Source: Acidobacteriaceae bacterium (GTDB lineage: Bacteria; Acidobacteriota; Terriglobia; Terriglobales; Acidobacteriaceae). From it: a stretch of 64,000 nt of DNA. The stretch is from contig JAJPKO010000057.1 in NCBI GenBank assembly GCA_021323655.1, positions 34,447 to 98,446 on the forward strand. The letters run 5' to 3'. Below, piece after piece: positions 1 through 8,238 of the stretch. Positions within the stretch are counted from its first letter, which is position 1; every line of letters begins with the position of its first letter. The notes below the pieces were generated by a model, which saw only the letters and a program-made list of their open reading frames with translations, did not search any database and was not told where the DNA came from. The position numbers and the translations under genes were made by a program.

Positions 1-675
1 CAGGCCACGATAAGTGCGGTCAATATAGGTTTCACGCGTTTCGGCTACGGTGTGCAGGATTGCGCGCCAGTCAGGCGCCAGGTCTGGCATTTCTTCAAAC
101 ATATTGCGCCCGGGAAACCACTCGCGGGGATGATCGAGCAGTTTGGCGCAGGTGTCGTTTACATATTGCCAGATGCCGTCTCCGTCGAGCACTTCCAGCA
201 CCACATCATCGCCCATGGCCATGTTGATGCGGGAATAGAAGAACTCGCGTGCGTCGACGACTACGGGTTTGCCGCGTTTTTTCGCCTCGAAAGAGCGGAG
301 TGCCGCCACCAGATCATCTATCGAGCTGTAGCCTTTGAGCAGGTGCATGTCTTCAGGGCCGCCAAAGCGCCGCTCCAGCGTGGCTGACAGGATGATGATG
401 GGGACTTCGGGATGCCTTTGGCGTAGACTTGCGGCCACTTCGGTCCCAAATTTTCCAGCGCCGAGGTGATAATCCAGTACGGCAATATCAATTTCGTCCA
501 GGAGCTTCTCAGCTTCTCCGATTGTGGAGGCGGTTTCTGTCAGATAGCCGTATTTGCGCAAAATAGTAGAGCGCAGGAGAAGATTGTCTTCCTGGTCATC
601 CAGTAAAAGGACGCGCACGGGCTGTTCGGGCGTTGTCTGCACGCCGACTTCTGCCTGGCCTGTTTCCTTCAGCAT
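1..675 (-). CDS. Response-regulator receiver plus PAS-like signalling protein (partial)
   Basis: The reading frame is open from an ATG at 675 to the window edge, giving 225 codons, so the C-terminal part is missing. Residues 20-135 form a receiver domain: the acidic pair in LLLDDQ (25-27), the likely phospho-acceptor Asp68 in IAVLDYHL, and a conserved Lys in HLLKGYSS. Residues about 150-225 resemble a PAS sensor, with the motif GDGIWQYVND. The arrangement fits a hybrid signalling protein, probably a histidine kinase or further sensor modules beyond the edge. An AGGAAATG sequence provides a weak ribosome site. It lies downstream of lpxD on the same strand with an 87-base gap. The receiver is seen directly; the output domain is unknown. 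Confidence 0.8.
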   Translation of the reverse strand, partial: MLKETGQAEVGVQTTPEQPVRVLLLDDQEDNLLLRSTILRKYGYLTETASTIGEAEKLLDEIDIAVLDYHLGAGKFGTEVAASLRQRHPEVPIIILSATLERRFGGPEDMHLLKGYSSIDDLVAALRSFEAKKRGKPVVVDAREFFYSRINMAMGDDVVLEVLDGDGIWQYVNDTCAKLLDHPREWFPGRNMFEEMPDLAPDWRAILHTVAETRETYIDRTYRGL

Positions 676-762
676 TTCCTATGTGGGATGCAGCAAGGCG
701 CTTTTGCGCTGCTAAAGAATTTCTTCCGTGTTCCGCGCTGATTCTGCTGGATCAGTCGGACT

Positions 763-1761
763 TCACTGTTTGAGGGCCCTCTCGAGACGCTTCAGTAACT
801 CAGGAAGGCGAGGCATCAGCGCTGAGACCCGTAACCATTGCTTGTTGTCGTACGCGGGTGAGCCACTTACGATTTTTCCTGGCGGGACGTCGCCGCCAAC
901 CCCGGACTGGGCCGTGACGATGACTCTGTCGCCAATATGGCAATGGCCCGCGACGCCGACCTGCCCGGCAAGGATGGCGCTTTTGCCAATATGCGTGGAT
1001 CCGGCGAGCCCTACCTGTGCGCACAGCAGAGTGTCGGCGCCTACGGTTGAGCTGTGGCCCACCTGTACGAGATTGTCTATCTTGGCGCCGCGGGCGATGC
1101 GCGTTTCTCCCACGCTGGCGCGATCAATGCAGGCATTTGCCTGGACTTCCACGTCATCTTCGAGGACCACGGGGCCGGGCTGCACTATCTTGCGCCAGTG
1201 CCCTTCATTGTCTTTTGCGAAACCAAACCCGTCTGCGCCGACGATGGCGCCATTCTGCAGGATGACGCGATCTCCGATGATGCATCCTTCCCGGACAACG
1301 GCATTGGCGTGGGCAAAGAAATCGTCGCCGATGCGGACGTTAGGATAAATCACCACGTGGGGAAGGAGAGTTGCGCGTTTGCCGATGACGCAGTTTTCTC
1401 CCACAACGACATATGCGCCGATGGAGGCGCTTTCCCCGATCTGTGCTGAAGCGGCAATGACCGCAGTCGGATGTACTCCTGCCGGGTATTCCGGTGCTGG
1501 ATGAAACACTTCAATGGCGCGGGCCCAGGCCAGGTATGGATTGGGAATGCGCAAGGTTGTTGCTTCAATTTCAGGGAAATCGGGCGCGACCAGCACGGCG
1601 CCAGCCTTTGTGGTCTTCGCCAACCCGACGTATCGCGGATTGGCAACAAACGTAACGTCGGTGGGGCCGGCATTCTCAATTGCGGCGACACCGGTAATTT
1701 CCAGCTGGGAATTTCCTCTGCATTCCGCGCCCAGACGCTTTGCAAGCTCTCCTGACGTCAT
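763..1761 (-). CDS. lpxD: UDP-3-O-acylglucosamine N-acyltransferase LpxD
   Basis: LpxD adds the second 3-hydroxyacyl chain to UDP-acyl-glucosamine in lipid A synthesis. From the ATG at 1761 the protein has 332 residues, matching the usual 330-345, and begins MTSGELAKRL, as the family's N-terminal domain does. Two thirds of the protein is a left-handed beta-helix of hexapeptide repeats (I-G-x-x-A type) followed by a short C-terminal helix. The catalytic histidine lies in NLVQVGHS and a second family motif is GVAGHCHIGD. The frame stays open upstream to 1911, but that would overlap the divergent acyP gene by about 60 bases and add an atypical 50-residue leader, so the inner start is preferred. 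No other lpx gene is nearby. Confidence 0.95.
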   Translation of the reverse strand: MTSGELAKRLGAECRGNSQLEITGVAAIENAGPTDVTFVANPRYVGLAKTTKAGAVLVAPDFPEIEATTLRIPNPYLAWARAIEVFHPAPEYPAGVHPTAVIAASAQIGESASIGAYVVVGENCVIGKRATLLPHVVIYPNVRIGDDFFAHANAVVREGCIIGDRVILQNGAIVGADGFGFAKDNEGHWRKIVQPGPVVLEDDVEVQANACIDRASVGETRIARGAKIDNLVQVGHSSTVGADTLLCAQVGLAGSTHIGKSAILAGQVGVAGHCHIGDRVIVTAQSGVGGDVPPGKIVSGSPAYDNKQWLRVSALMPRLPELLKRLERALKQ

Positions 1762-1848
1762 GCCGAGATTGTATCGGAAGCCATGCGCTGCCTCGCTTGC
1801 ATCTCTGCCCGTCATCTGAAAAACTGACATCGGTTTCCGTCTGACTTT

Positions 1849-2130
1849 ATGGTTCGTCATTACCTGGTGAAAGGGCGCGTGCAGGGAGTGGGTTTTCGCT
1901 GGTATGTGCATCGCGAAGCGGCCGCGCTTGCCCTACGAGGGTGGGTGCGGAATACAGAAGATGGCCATGTTGAGGTGGTTGCTTCAGGCCCATCCGAAGA
2001 CCTGGCGGCACTGCGAGAGGCGCTTGAAAAGGGCTCACGCGGCAGCCGTGTAGACGCTGTCATTGAGCATGAACTGGATGATGCGGAAGCCAAAGACCTG
2101 GGACCATTTCAGATTGAAGGAGCCTGGTAA
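1849..2130 (+). CDS. acyP: Acylphosphatase
   Basis: This 93-residue protein hydrolyses carboxyl-phosphate bonds such as acetyl phosphate and 1,3-bisphosphoglycerate. The signature [12 protein letters not shown] (residues 9-20) carries the phosphate-binding loop and Arg17, and Asn35 in GWVRNTEDG is the second catalytic residue. Length and motifs are canonical. It is divergent from lpxD and lies seven bases upstream of apt, so the two probably form a short transcript. Its physiological substrate cannot be told from the sequence. Confidence 0.93.
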   Translation: MVRHYLVKGRVQGVGFRWYVHREAAALALRGWVRNTEDGHVEVVASGPSEDLAALREALEKGSRGSRVDAVIEHELDDAEAKDLGPFQIEGAW

Positions 2131-2137
2131 GACCAGC

Positions 2138-2677
2138 ATGAACCATTCTCTTGATTGTGAGCCGTTGAAGGCGCTTGTTCGCACTGTGCCCGATTTTCCA
2201 AAGCCGGGAATTCTTTTTTATGACATCACTACGCTGCTGAAAGACAAGATCGGCTTTGCTCAACTGATTGATGCGCTAGCGGCCCACTATATTGGGAAGG
2301 AAGTTGACCTTGTGCTGGGGATTGAGGCGCGCGGGTTCATCTTTGGCCCTGCGCTGGCTTATCGCCTGAATGCGGGATTTGTGCCGGTGCGCAAGCCGAA
2401 GAAGCTTCCCGCGCAGGTTGCCCGCGTGACCTATGACCTGGAATATGGCAGCGACTCGCTGGAAATCCATCTGGATGCGATTGAGCCGGGGCAGAACGTG
2501 GTCATCGTAGACGACCTGCTTGCGACCGGGGGGACGATGGAAGCGACGGTCAAGCTGGTGCAGCAGTTGGGCGGCCATATTACCGGGTTAGGATTTGCTG
2601 TTGAACTGGATTTCCTGAAAGGCAGGGAGAAGTTCACGGATTACGACGTTTTCAGCCTTTTGCACTACAACGAATAG
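2138..2677 (+). CDS. apt: Adenine phosphoribosyltransferase
   Basis: Apt converts adenine and PRPP to AMP in purine salvage. The 179-residue protein has the PRPP-binding motif [13 protein letters not shown] at 121-133 and the typical N-terminus with [14 protein letters not shown]. The frame is open further upstream, but the ATG at 2138 gives the family length; the AAGGAG at 2117-2122 lies inside the end of acyP, rather far upstream of the start, which suggests coupling to acyP translation. A strong hairpin terminator follows at 2707-2731. Confidence 0.95.
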   Translation: MNHSLDCEPLKALVRTVPDFPKPGILFYDITTLLKDKIGFAQLIDALAAHYIGKEVDLVLGIEARGFIFGPALAYRLNAGFVPVRKPKKLPAQVARVTYDLEYGSDSLEIHLDAIEPGQNVVIVDDLLATGGTMEATVKLVQQLGGHITGLGFAVELDFLKGREKFTDYDVFSLLHYNE

Positions 2678-2706
2678 CGAATAAGGTACAAGCTGGAAAA
2701 GGAAAA

Positions 2707-2731
2707 AAGGCCCGCCGATAAAGCGGGCCTT
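2707..2731. terminator. Bidirectional terminator between apt and the phosphoesterase gene
   Basis: A perfect nine-base stem (AAGGCCCGC with GCGGGCCTT) encloses a seven-base loop. An A-tract precedes it and a T-rich stretch follows, so it can end transcripts arriving from either of the two convergent genes. Confidence 0.85.
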
Positions 2732-2737
2732 CTCTTA

Positions 2738-4357
2738 TTACCAGCCAGGATGACCAGTTTCGTCGAAGAGAACCAATCCGGTGTTCTGGTCCAGAAGATA
2801 CAGGCCGTGGTTGTGGGCATGACGGAAATTGAACATATTGTTCAATGTTCCGGCCAGAGCATCGAATGAGCCCTGGATGCGCTGCCCTTCGAGCCAATTG
2901 TCTTCAATAAAGCGCAGGATGGAACTCTGGTCGGTGATGGTGTGGTCCACGTAATTGCGTTTTGCCCAAGGTGAGATCACCAGCAGAGGAAGGCGCGGAC
3001 CGTAGCCGCAACGTCCCTGAGCGTGGGGAGCATTGACTCCCGGAAGGGCTGTGTTCGTTCCGTTGCCGCACTGGCCTGCTGCGGTAAGCGCGTCTGCTCC
3101 GGTGGTGGACTGGTTCACGATGGGACTCATCTGGTGGTCGTACCAGCCGTCGGAGTCGTCATAGGCGATGATGACAGCGGTGGAATGCCATTCCGGACGC
3201 TGCTGAAGGAAATTGATGACCTGCACGATGAAGGACTGTTCATCGAGAGGATCGGAATATCCGGCATGGGCGTCCTGATATCCGGCGGCCTTCAGAAAGC
3301 TGACTGCGGGCATATTGCCGTTGCGCACTGCGTCAAAAAAGTCGTCTATGTCGTACTGATGGTTTGCCTGGTCGGTGCTACCGATGGCACCTACAGACGA
3401 TGGCCGAAGGTGCTTCGGGTTGGCGGTGGATTTGTAGTACTGGAAGGGCTGATGGTGGGGGATGTAGTCGGCTTTTGCCACCTTAGTAATGGACGAGGTG
3501 TGCGAACGCTTGCAGCTGGTGGTGCCGTTTGGATTTTTCTTTGTCAGGTCGAAGCCACCCTCAAAGAATCCCCAGGTGATGCCTTTTGCATTGAGGAGGT
3601 CGCCGATGTTCTGTCCGCTGAGCTGTACGAGTGCGCCCGTGGTGGTGGAGCAGACGTCGCCGAGCGGGTCGGCATCGCTGATGAGAGTGTAGCCGCCGTT
3701 GCCATCTTCGACGACATCGCCACCAGCGTTGATCTGGTCACTGATGCCGTTGGTCTGGCCAGAGATAAGGTTGATTGCGCCGGGAGTAGATGGGCCGAAT
3801 GTCGTGTTGTAGGAATTATCACTCAGTGCGTAGCGCTGGGCGTAGTTCCATAATGCTGTGACGGTATTGCCGTCGTAGTAGCCCATGACGAGTGCGTTTG
3901 TGGTCTGTCCGGCGGGTGGAGGGCCGGCGGTTCCGGTATAGGCGGGGAAGGAATCCATGAGGCCGTTGTGGAAAGCCTGCTGCTCAGCCGTGTAGTCGTG
4001 GTCCTGATCGGCGGTTGCTGCCTGAGTGCGGTCGAGGCGGAAGGGATTGGACGCTGCGCCGCCATTGGCGGCCGTGTTCAGGTAGTTGGGATTGCTATAG
4101 AGAAGAGCATCAGTGAATCCATTGACCGAGGGAGTGCTTGGTGCGGGAACAAAGCGCGGCTCATGAGGAGGATTGGCTGCGTGAGGGTAGGTGCCGAAGT
4201 AGTGGTCAAAGGAGATGTTTTCTCCAAAAATAACGACAACATGTTTGATGGGAGTGGCGGTTTCGCTTTCCCGCTGCGCATTTGCGCCCACTGGGGCCAT
4301 GATGAACTGGCCAGAAACCAGCAACGCTGCAAGCGAACTGGCAACAAGCTTTTGCAT
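2738..4357 (-). CDS. Secreted phosphoesterase, phospholipase C / acid phosphatase family
   Basis: The 539-residue protein belongs to the phosphoesterase family PF04185, which contains non-haemolytic phospholipases C and AcpA-type acid phosphatases. Residues 1-28 form a Sec signal peptide ending ANAQ. The family signature is HVVVIFGENISFDHYFGTYP at about 39-58, with the metal-binding E-N and the catalytic Ser/His region. Further conserved blocks are YDDSDGWYDHQMSP and PLLVISPWAKRNYVDH towards the C-terminus. GGAGG lies eight bases before the start. The enzyme should act in the periplasm or outside the cell to release phosphate or cleave phospholipids; the substrate is not predictable from sequence. 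It is a single gene, with a long gene-poor region upstream. Confidence 0.88.
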   Translation of the reverse strand: MQKLVASSLAALLVSGQFIMAPVGANAQRESETATPIKHVVVIFGENISFDHYFGTYPHAANPPHEPRFVPAPSTPSVNGFTDALLYSNPNYLNTAANGGAASNPFRLDRTQAATADQDHDYTAEQQAFHNGLMDSFPAYTGTAGPPPAGQTTNALVMGYYDGNTVTALWNYAQRYALSDNSYNTTFGPSTPGAINLISGQTNGISDQINAGGDVVEDGNGGYTLISDADPLGDVCSTTTGALVQLSGQNIGDLLNAKGITWGFFEGGFDLTKKNPNGTTSCKRSHTSSITKVAKADYIPHHQPFQYYKSTANPKHLRPSSVGAIGSTDQANHQYDIDDFFDAVRNGNMPAVSFLKAAGYQDAHAGYSDPLDEQSFIVQVINFLQQRPEWHSTAVIIAYDDSDGWYDHQMSPIVNQSTTGADALTAAGQCGNGTNTALPGVNAPHAQGRCGYGPRLPLLVISPWAKRNYVDHTITDQSSILRFIEDNWLEGQRIQGSFDALAGTLNNMFNFRHAHNHGLYLLDQNTGLVLFDETGHPGW

Positions 4358-4584
4358 AGGGATCCTCCATGCCGGACATATATGTTCCGGCTTGCTCTTG
4401 AGTAAAAGGCGCCGATGTATGAGCGTTTACAGCGGTGTTACAGGGAGAAGAAAAGTGTGGGGACTACTCTGCTGCGCTTCTGGTTGAGGTCAGCGCGCCT
4501 TTTGCCGCGCCACGCGGTGAAGCGGCAACACCCGAAAATATACCCATGGACGAATCTGCGCCAGACGTTCCCTACTTTATTTTT

Positions 4585-4679
4585 GTAAAGTCCTGTTAGT
4601 AAAAGACTTATGGATTTAAGTCGGGCAAAGTACTGTATTTAAATGGGTTGCGGGTAAAGTCCTGTAACAAATGGGTTGC
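4585..4679. repeat. Cluster of short direct repeats, possible regulator sites
   Basis: GTAAAGTCCTGT occurs at 4585-4596 and 4654-4665, with a close copy GCAAAGTACTGT at 4625-4636. AAATGGGTTGC occurs at 4641-4651 and 4669-4679. The interleaved arrangement in an AT-rich gap upstream of the phosphoesterase gene suggests either protein-binding sites or a small local duplication. Confidence 0.4.
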
Positions 4680-4985
4680 CGCTTCAACTTACAGTAGAAG
4701 GAATTTGAGCTCTCATTTTTAGTTTAGCAGTTTGCGGAGGTGTTTTCGGACAATTGTCGTTTTAACGAATATTCTCTGGTATGGATAAGAAGCCCGGCCC
4801 GGGTAAAAAGACCCTTGATCTTGAATCCGCCCACCCTGGTTTTTGCGGCTTCACTCGCCAAGGATGACGATGTTTGAAGTCAGGGCATATGGTTCTCAGG
4901 CTTCCGAGAGGGTCGTGTTCGTGCTGGCTGATGTGAAGCAGGAACGCTCGCAGAGTACTTGCACAGCGCAGCCCACAGGGCGCTT

Positions 4986-5169
4986 TCAATACAGTAGGCG
5001 GGTAGAAAGCTGAAGAGTTTCCGGCAGCAGGCTTCCAGCGTGAGCGGAAGTATGCTGCACGATCAGGATGGCTGCATCTAAATTAACGGGAGTGCTTTAA
5101 GTGATCTGCTGGATCGCTTCAATGCCTCCTGCAGATGTGCCTATTTACGATGATGTCCTGCTGGGCCAT
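4986..5169 (-). pseudogene. CheB-type protein-glutamate methylesterase remnant
   Basis: Reading the minus strand from an ATG at 5169 (with GAGG upstream) gives MAQQDIIV, then a one-base frameshift, then IGTSAGGIEAIQQIT, an in-frame TAA, and STPVNLDAAILIVQHTSAHA continuing GSLLPETL. These are the GxSxGG nucleophile loop and the catalytic-histidine segment of CheB methylesterases. One frameshift, one internal stop and loss of the C-terminal two thirds show it is dead. No other chemotaxis gene lies in the window. Confidence 0.75.
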
Positions 5170-5308
5170 GGTCGTACCTCTTATGGTTGGGGCGTGCCGA
5201 GATGTGAAATGAGATAGCTGGCCTCTGCTTATTTGAGGCTGATTGCCGTATGATATGAGCCAAATTCGGAGGGAATACCAGCGAAAAAGAACTAGAAAGA
5301 GAAATAGT

Positions 5309-5674
5309 ATGAATACTTCCCCAGTTCTTACCTCATGGAAAGAAATCGCGCAGTATCTGGGTAAGGGCGTTCGGACTGTGCAGCGATGGGAGCAGGAGAT
5401 GGGACTTCCGGTAAGAAGGCCCCGCGGTCCCGGTCATAAGAAGGCAGTTTTGGCGCGCCCGGATGATCTGGACACGTGGATGTCGCTCCAGTGGCTGCCG
5501 AAGGAGCAAGATGGAAATGACCCGACGGCGGATGAGATGCGCAGTGAGATTGTGGCCGAGTTGAACGATGAGATTCGGCAGGCGCGCGCGTTACGGCAGG
5601 CGAACCAGGTACTGATGAATGAAATGCATCAACTGATCCAGGAGCTCCAGGAATTGGAGCATCGCGTTTACTGA
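5309..5674 (+). CDS. Small helix-turn-helix DNA-binding protein
   Basis: The 121-residue protein starts at an ATG preceded by GAAAGAG. Residues 9-50 form an excisionase/MerR-like winged helix: SWKEIAQYLGKGVRTVQRWE is the helix-turn-helix and GLPVRRPRG the wing. The C-terminal half is acidic and predicted helical, possibly a coiled coil (AELNDEIRQARALRQANQ), which would allow dimerisation. Proteins with this head are common in acidobacteria, alone or fused to other modules. Its target is unknown; the 330 bases upstream, including the dead cheB, are the natural place to look for autoregulation. A terminator follows at 5695-5720. Confidence 0.75.
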   Translation: MNTSPVLTSWKEIAQYLGKGVRTVQRWEQEMGLPVRRPRGPGHKKAVLARPDDLDTWMSLQWLPKEQDGNDPTADEMRSEIVAELNDEIRQARALRQANQVLMNEMHQLIQELQELEHRVY

Positions 5675-5694
5675 ACAGTTATCGTGGATATGAC

Positions 5695-5720
5695 AAAAGC
5701 GCAGCCGTGGCTGCGCTTTT
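5695..5720. terminator. Bidirectional terminator between HTH gene and ferredoxin gene
   Basis: AAAAGCGCAG and CTGCGCTTTT form a ten-base perfect stem around a six-base loop, with A and T runs at the two bases, between two convergent genes. Confidence 0.85.
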
Positions 5721-5736
5721 GCACGAATGAAAAAGC

Positions 5737-5997
5737 TTAGCGGCCGAAATAGGTGGCGTTTTTCTGGGCATAATCCTGCCATTTTTCCGGCAGATCGTCG
5801 GCGGCGAAGATGGCTGAGACGGGGCAGACAGGAACGCAGGCGCCGCAGTCTATACACTCAACGGGGTCAATATAGAGCTGGGGCTGGTCGGCGTAGGGGG
5901 CCTCATCTTTTTTAGGATGGATGCAGTCTACCGGGCACGCATCCACGCAGGCCGTGTCTTTTGTGCCGATACAGGGTTCCGCGATTACATAAGCCAT
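5737..5997 (-). CDS. fdxA: Seven-iron ferredoxin
   Basis: The 86-residue protein has two cluster motifs. In the first, Cys9, Cys17, Cys21 and Cys25 occur but the second cysteine of the usual CxxC is glycine/threonine (CIGT), which is the pattern of a [3Fe-4S] site. The second, CIDCGACVPVCP (Cys48, 51, 54, 58), completes a [4Fe-4S] site. By analogy with characterised seven-iron ferredoxins, Cys9, 17 and 58 would hold the 3Fe cluster and Cys21, 48, 51 and 54 the 4Fe cluster. A good GGAGAGG site precedes the ATG. It would be a soluble electron carrier; no partner enzyme is adjacent. Confidence 0.9.
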   Translation of the reverse strand: MAYVIAEPCIGTKDTACVDACPVDCIHPKKDEAPYADQPQLYIDPVECIDCGACVPVCPVSAIFAADDLPEKWQDYAQKNATYFGR

Positions 5998-6115
5998 GAA
6001 AGCCTCTCCGGATGTGGGTGATTAAGATTTATTGTAGCAGGGGACTGGCGGTTGAGGGGCAGCGCTCCGCGCGAATTTGGAAAAGCACGATGCAGAGGCC
6101 ACTCTTCTGATGTCA

Positions 6116-7009
6116 TTATCGAGACCGTTCCGCGCGGCGTTCGGCGAACTTCTTTGGGGTGAGGATGGGGTCGAGGTCGCGGCCTGCGAACATGGCTTGG
6201 AAGAGCGTTTTTACCTCATTCAGAATGAGGCCATTGGTGGCCAGGACCTCTTTGCTGTTCAGGCGGAAAGGGCCGCCATCGAAAGTTGTGACGGTACCGC
6301 CTGCCTCCTGCACCAGAAGAACGCCCGCTGAGGTGTCCCACGGGTTCAGATTGAATTCCCAGTAGCCATCGAAGCGTCCGCAGGCTGTATAGGCGAGGTC
6401 GAGCGCGGCAGAGCCAGCGCGGCGCACGCCGTGGGAGCGGAGGGTAATCTGCTGATAGAAGTGGATGTTTGGGTTTTCATGGCGCTTGCGGCTGGGGAAT
6501 CCGGTGGCCATGAGGCATTCGGCGAGGTCGTTTATGCGTGAGGCGTGGATCTTTTTTCCGTTGAGATATGCGCCCCTGCCTTTTTCTGCGATGAAGAGCT
6601 CATCGCGCATGGGGTCGTAGACGATGCCTGCTGTCAAAGTGCCATCGGCATCGGGGGCAATGCCTGCGGGACGGTGCTCCAGCCCGAGAGAGACGCAGAA
6701 GACGGGAAAACCATGCGCAAAGTTGGTGGTGCCGTCGAGAGGGTCTACGTACCAGCGATATTCGCTCTCTATGTTGTCACGAGTGCCTTCTTCCCCATAA
6801 ATTCCGTGGTCAGGAAACTGCTGGTGCAGGCGCTCGACGATGAGCTTTTCTGAAGAGCGGTCGGCTTCGGTGACCAGGTCTACGTCGCCTTTGTATTCAG
6901 TGGCGACTCCCTTTTGGTAGAAGTTGCGGACAAGGGCACCAGCTTCAAGCGCAATGGCAGCGGCAGGAGCGGCGAATTCCAGAGAAACACCAGAAGGTAA
7001 ATGTGTCAC
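6116..7009 (-). CDS. suhB: Inositol monophosphatase family protein
   Basis: The 297-residue protein belongs to the Mg-dependent inositol-phosphatase superfamily. EEG at 73-75, WYVDPLDGTTNF at 86-97 and WDTSAGVLLVQEAGG near the C-terminus are the three metal- and substrate-binding blocks. Translation begins at a GTG whose bases overlap the stop codon of the Hfq-like gene (GTGA), so the two are probably translationally coupled. In enterobacteria SuhB also joins the rRNA antitermination complex; whether this protein does so is unknown. Other substrates such as PAP or fructose-1,6-bisphosphate are possible. It is the last gene of a four-gene operon. Confidence 0.9.
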   Translation of the reverse strand: MTHLPSGVSLEFAAPAAAIALEAGALVRNFYQKGVATEYKGDVDLVTEADRSSEKLIVERLHQQFPDHGIYGEEGTRDNIESEYRWYVDPLDGTTNFAHGFPVFCVSLGLEHRPAGIAPDADGTLTAGIVYDPMRDELFIAEKGRGAYLNGKKIHASRINDLAECLMATGFPSRKRHENPNIHFYQQITLRSHGVRRAGSAALDLAYTACGRFDGYWEFNLNPWDTSAGVLLVQEAGGTVTTFDGGPFRLNSKEVLATNGLILNEVKTLFQAMFAGRDLDPILTPKKFAERRAERSR

Positions 7010-7329
7010 TTTTGTTCTCCCGTTGCAGGCTCACCGGTTTCTTCCGATGCGCGGCGGTTGCGGTTGCGCGCTGGGTGCCGGCCTGTCTGTTCGATGATGG
7101 TGCGGATCTGCTGCTTGTAGATGAACAGGTTGGGTTTGCCCTCGCGGGTGAGGCGCACCATGCGGTCGTCGAAGTACTCGATCCAGCCGGTGACGGTTTC
7201 ACCGTCGCGGAGCTTGATTGCCACGGGCACCTGCTTGTCGCTCAGGAAGCGAAGATAGAGGGCTTCCTGGCCGGTTTCTCCGGGAGGAGGGGCCTTTTGT
7301 TTTCTGCGGGACGAATAAGGAGGGGCCAT
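7006..7329 (-). CDS. Hfq-like Sm-fold RNA-binding protein
   Basis: Residues about 20-85 of this 107-residue protein align with the Sm fold of Hfq. The block QVPVAIKLRDGETVTGWIEY corresponds to Sm1 and IYKQQIRTI to Sm2. The hallmark YKH of bacterial Hfq is YKQ here, and the position of the proximal-face phenylalanine (FDQF in E. coli) reads FDDR. The basic N-terminus (SSRRKQK) and the Arg/Glu-rich tail are not part of the fold. It lies nine bases after the VWFA gene and overlaps suhB by four bases. It probably forms a hexameric ring that binds RNA, but the changes suggest different sRNA specificity. The ribosome site is weak. Confidence 0.75.
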   Translation of the reverse strand: MAPPYSSRRKQKAPPPGETGQEALYLRFLSDKQVPVAIKLRDGETVTGWIEYFDDRMVRLTREGKPNLFIYKQQIRTIIEQTGRHPARNRNRRASEETGEPATGEQK

Positions 7330-7338
7330 GCAGACATT

Positions 7339-8238
7339 TTATCGAGTTGCGGGGCCGGCGTAATATCCGGTGCGGTGATGCACGGTGTAATGTGCATTTG
7401 CAGGCTGTTTGACGGTCACGGTGATGGTGTGAAAGTCCGAGTCTGTGCGGCGGTGCTCAGGGTAATAGGCGAGCAGATACTGGGTGCGGAGGTCATCGGA
7501 AACCTTCTGAAAGGCGTCGGAAAGATGCGCTGCATCGGCGTAAAAATACTTGCCGCCGGTTTCCTGCGAGAGCGTGATCATGGCATGCTCTCCGCCGGTA
7601 TCGCGCCCGGCGTCTGCCTCAATAGGAACGTCAATGATGCTATAGACCATTGTTTCTGAGCGGACGGCCTGTTCGAGAGCATCGGCATAGTCTACGCCCT
7701 TTACGGTGTTGCCGCCGTCGGAGATGAGGACGAGTACTTTGCGTCCGGGGCGGCTGGCCAGGTTCTGCGCGGAGAGATACACGGCATCATAGAGCGCGGT
7801 TGCGGGGCCTGTGCGCAGGCCTTCAATGCCTGAGTCTATGCGGCTGAGTTTGTTCGTGAAGGGCACGACCTCACGCACGTCATCGGAAAACTCGATCAGG
7901 TCGAGTGTGTCCTGCGCGCGCAGCAAAGAATGCACGAAGTTGTGGGCGGCATGCTTTTCAATGACGAGGTCTTTATTCACGCTGCCGCTGGTATCAATGG
8001 CCAGCACAATGGACAGCGGCATGTCCGCCTGTTTTTCAAAGACGGCAATTTTTTGAGGATGGCCGTCTTCGGCAATGGTGAAGTCATCTTTGGTGAGTCC
8101 ACCGACCGGGGAGCCGTTGGCATCGGTCACGTTGACAAAGACGTTTACCAGATGAACATCTACGCGGATGGGGGGGATGTTCTGCGCGTGCAGCGCGAGC
8201 GCGGAAAGGAAGAGCGCAATGGCGGTGAGGGACTTCAT
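7339..8238 (-). CDS. Secreted VWFA-domain protein of acidobacterial type
   Basis: The 299-residue protein has a signal peptide (residues 1-18, ending LHAQ), a beta-rich segment (NVTDANGSPVGGLTKDDF) and a von Willebrand A domain from about 74. DTSGS at 82-86 is the metal-ion adhesion motif, and further MIDAS residues lie in TGPATALYDAV and LISDGGN. This architecture is typical of a family greatly expanded in Acidobacteria. Its start overlaps the moaDE stop codon (ATGA). It may bind a protein or matrix ligand in the periplasm; no partner can be named. Confidence 0.85.
   Translation of the reverse strand: MKSLTAIALFLSALALHAQNIPPIRVDVHLVNVFVNVTDANGSPVGGLTKDDFTIAEDGHPQKIAVFEKQADMPLSIVLAIDTSGSVNKDLVIEKHAAHNFVHSLLRAQDTLDLIEFSDDVREVVPFTNKLSRIDSGIEGLRTGPATALYDAVYLSAQNLASRPGRKVLVLISDGGNTVKGVDYADALEQAVRSETMVYSIIDVPIEADAGRDTGGEHAMITLSQETGGKYFYADAAHLSDAFQKVSDDLRTQYLLAYYPEHRRTDSDFHTITVTVKQPANAHYTVHHRTGYYAGPATR

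Larger units (their letters stand above)
4358..5308. other. Gene-poor stretch with short repeats and a dead cheB
   Basis: No intact gene is visible in about 950 bases. At 4585-4679 a run of short direct repeats occurs (see separate entry). From 4986 to 5169 there is a cheB remnant on the minus strand. The part 4680-4985 shows no recognisable coding or structural signal. The stretch separates the divergently transcribed phosphoesterase and HTH genes, so their promoters must lie at its two ends. Confidence 0.6.

Noticed and set aside
1762..1911. Longer N-terminus for LpxD
   Set aside because: It would overlap the divergent acyP gene and adds a leader not seen in the family.
4762..4989. Minus-strand reading of 75 codons beside the cheB remnant
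   Set aside because: No ribosome site, no family resemblance, and a composition typical of non-coding DNA; it is not in the cheB frame.
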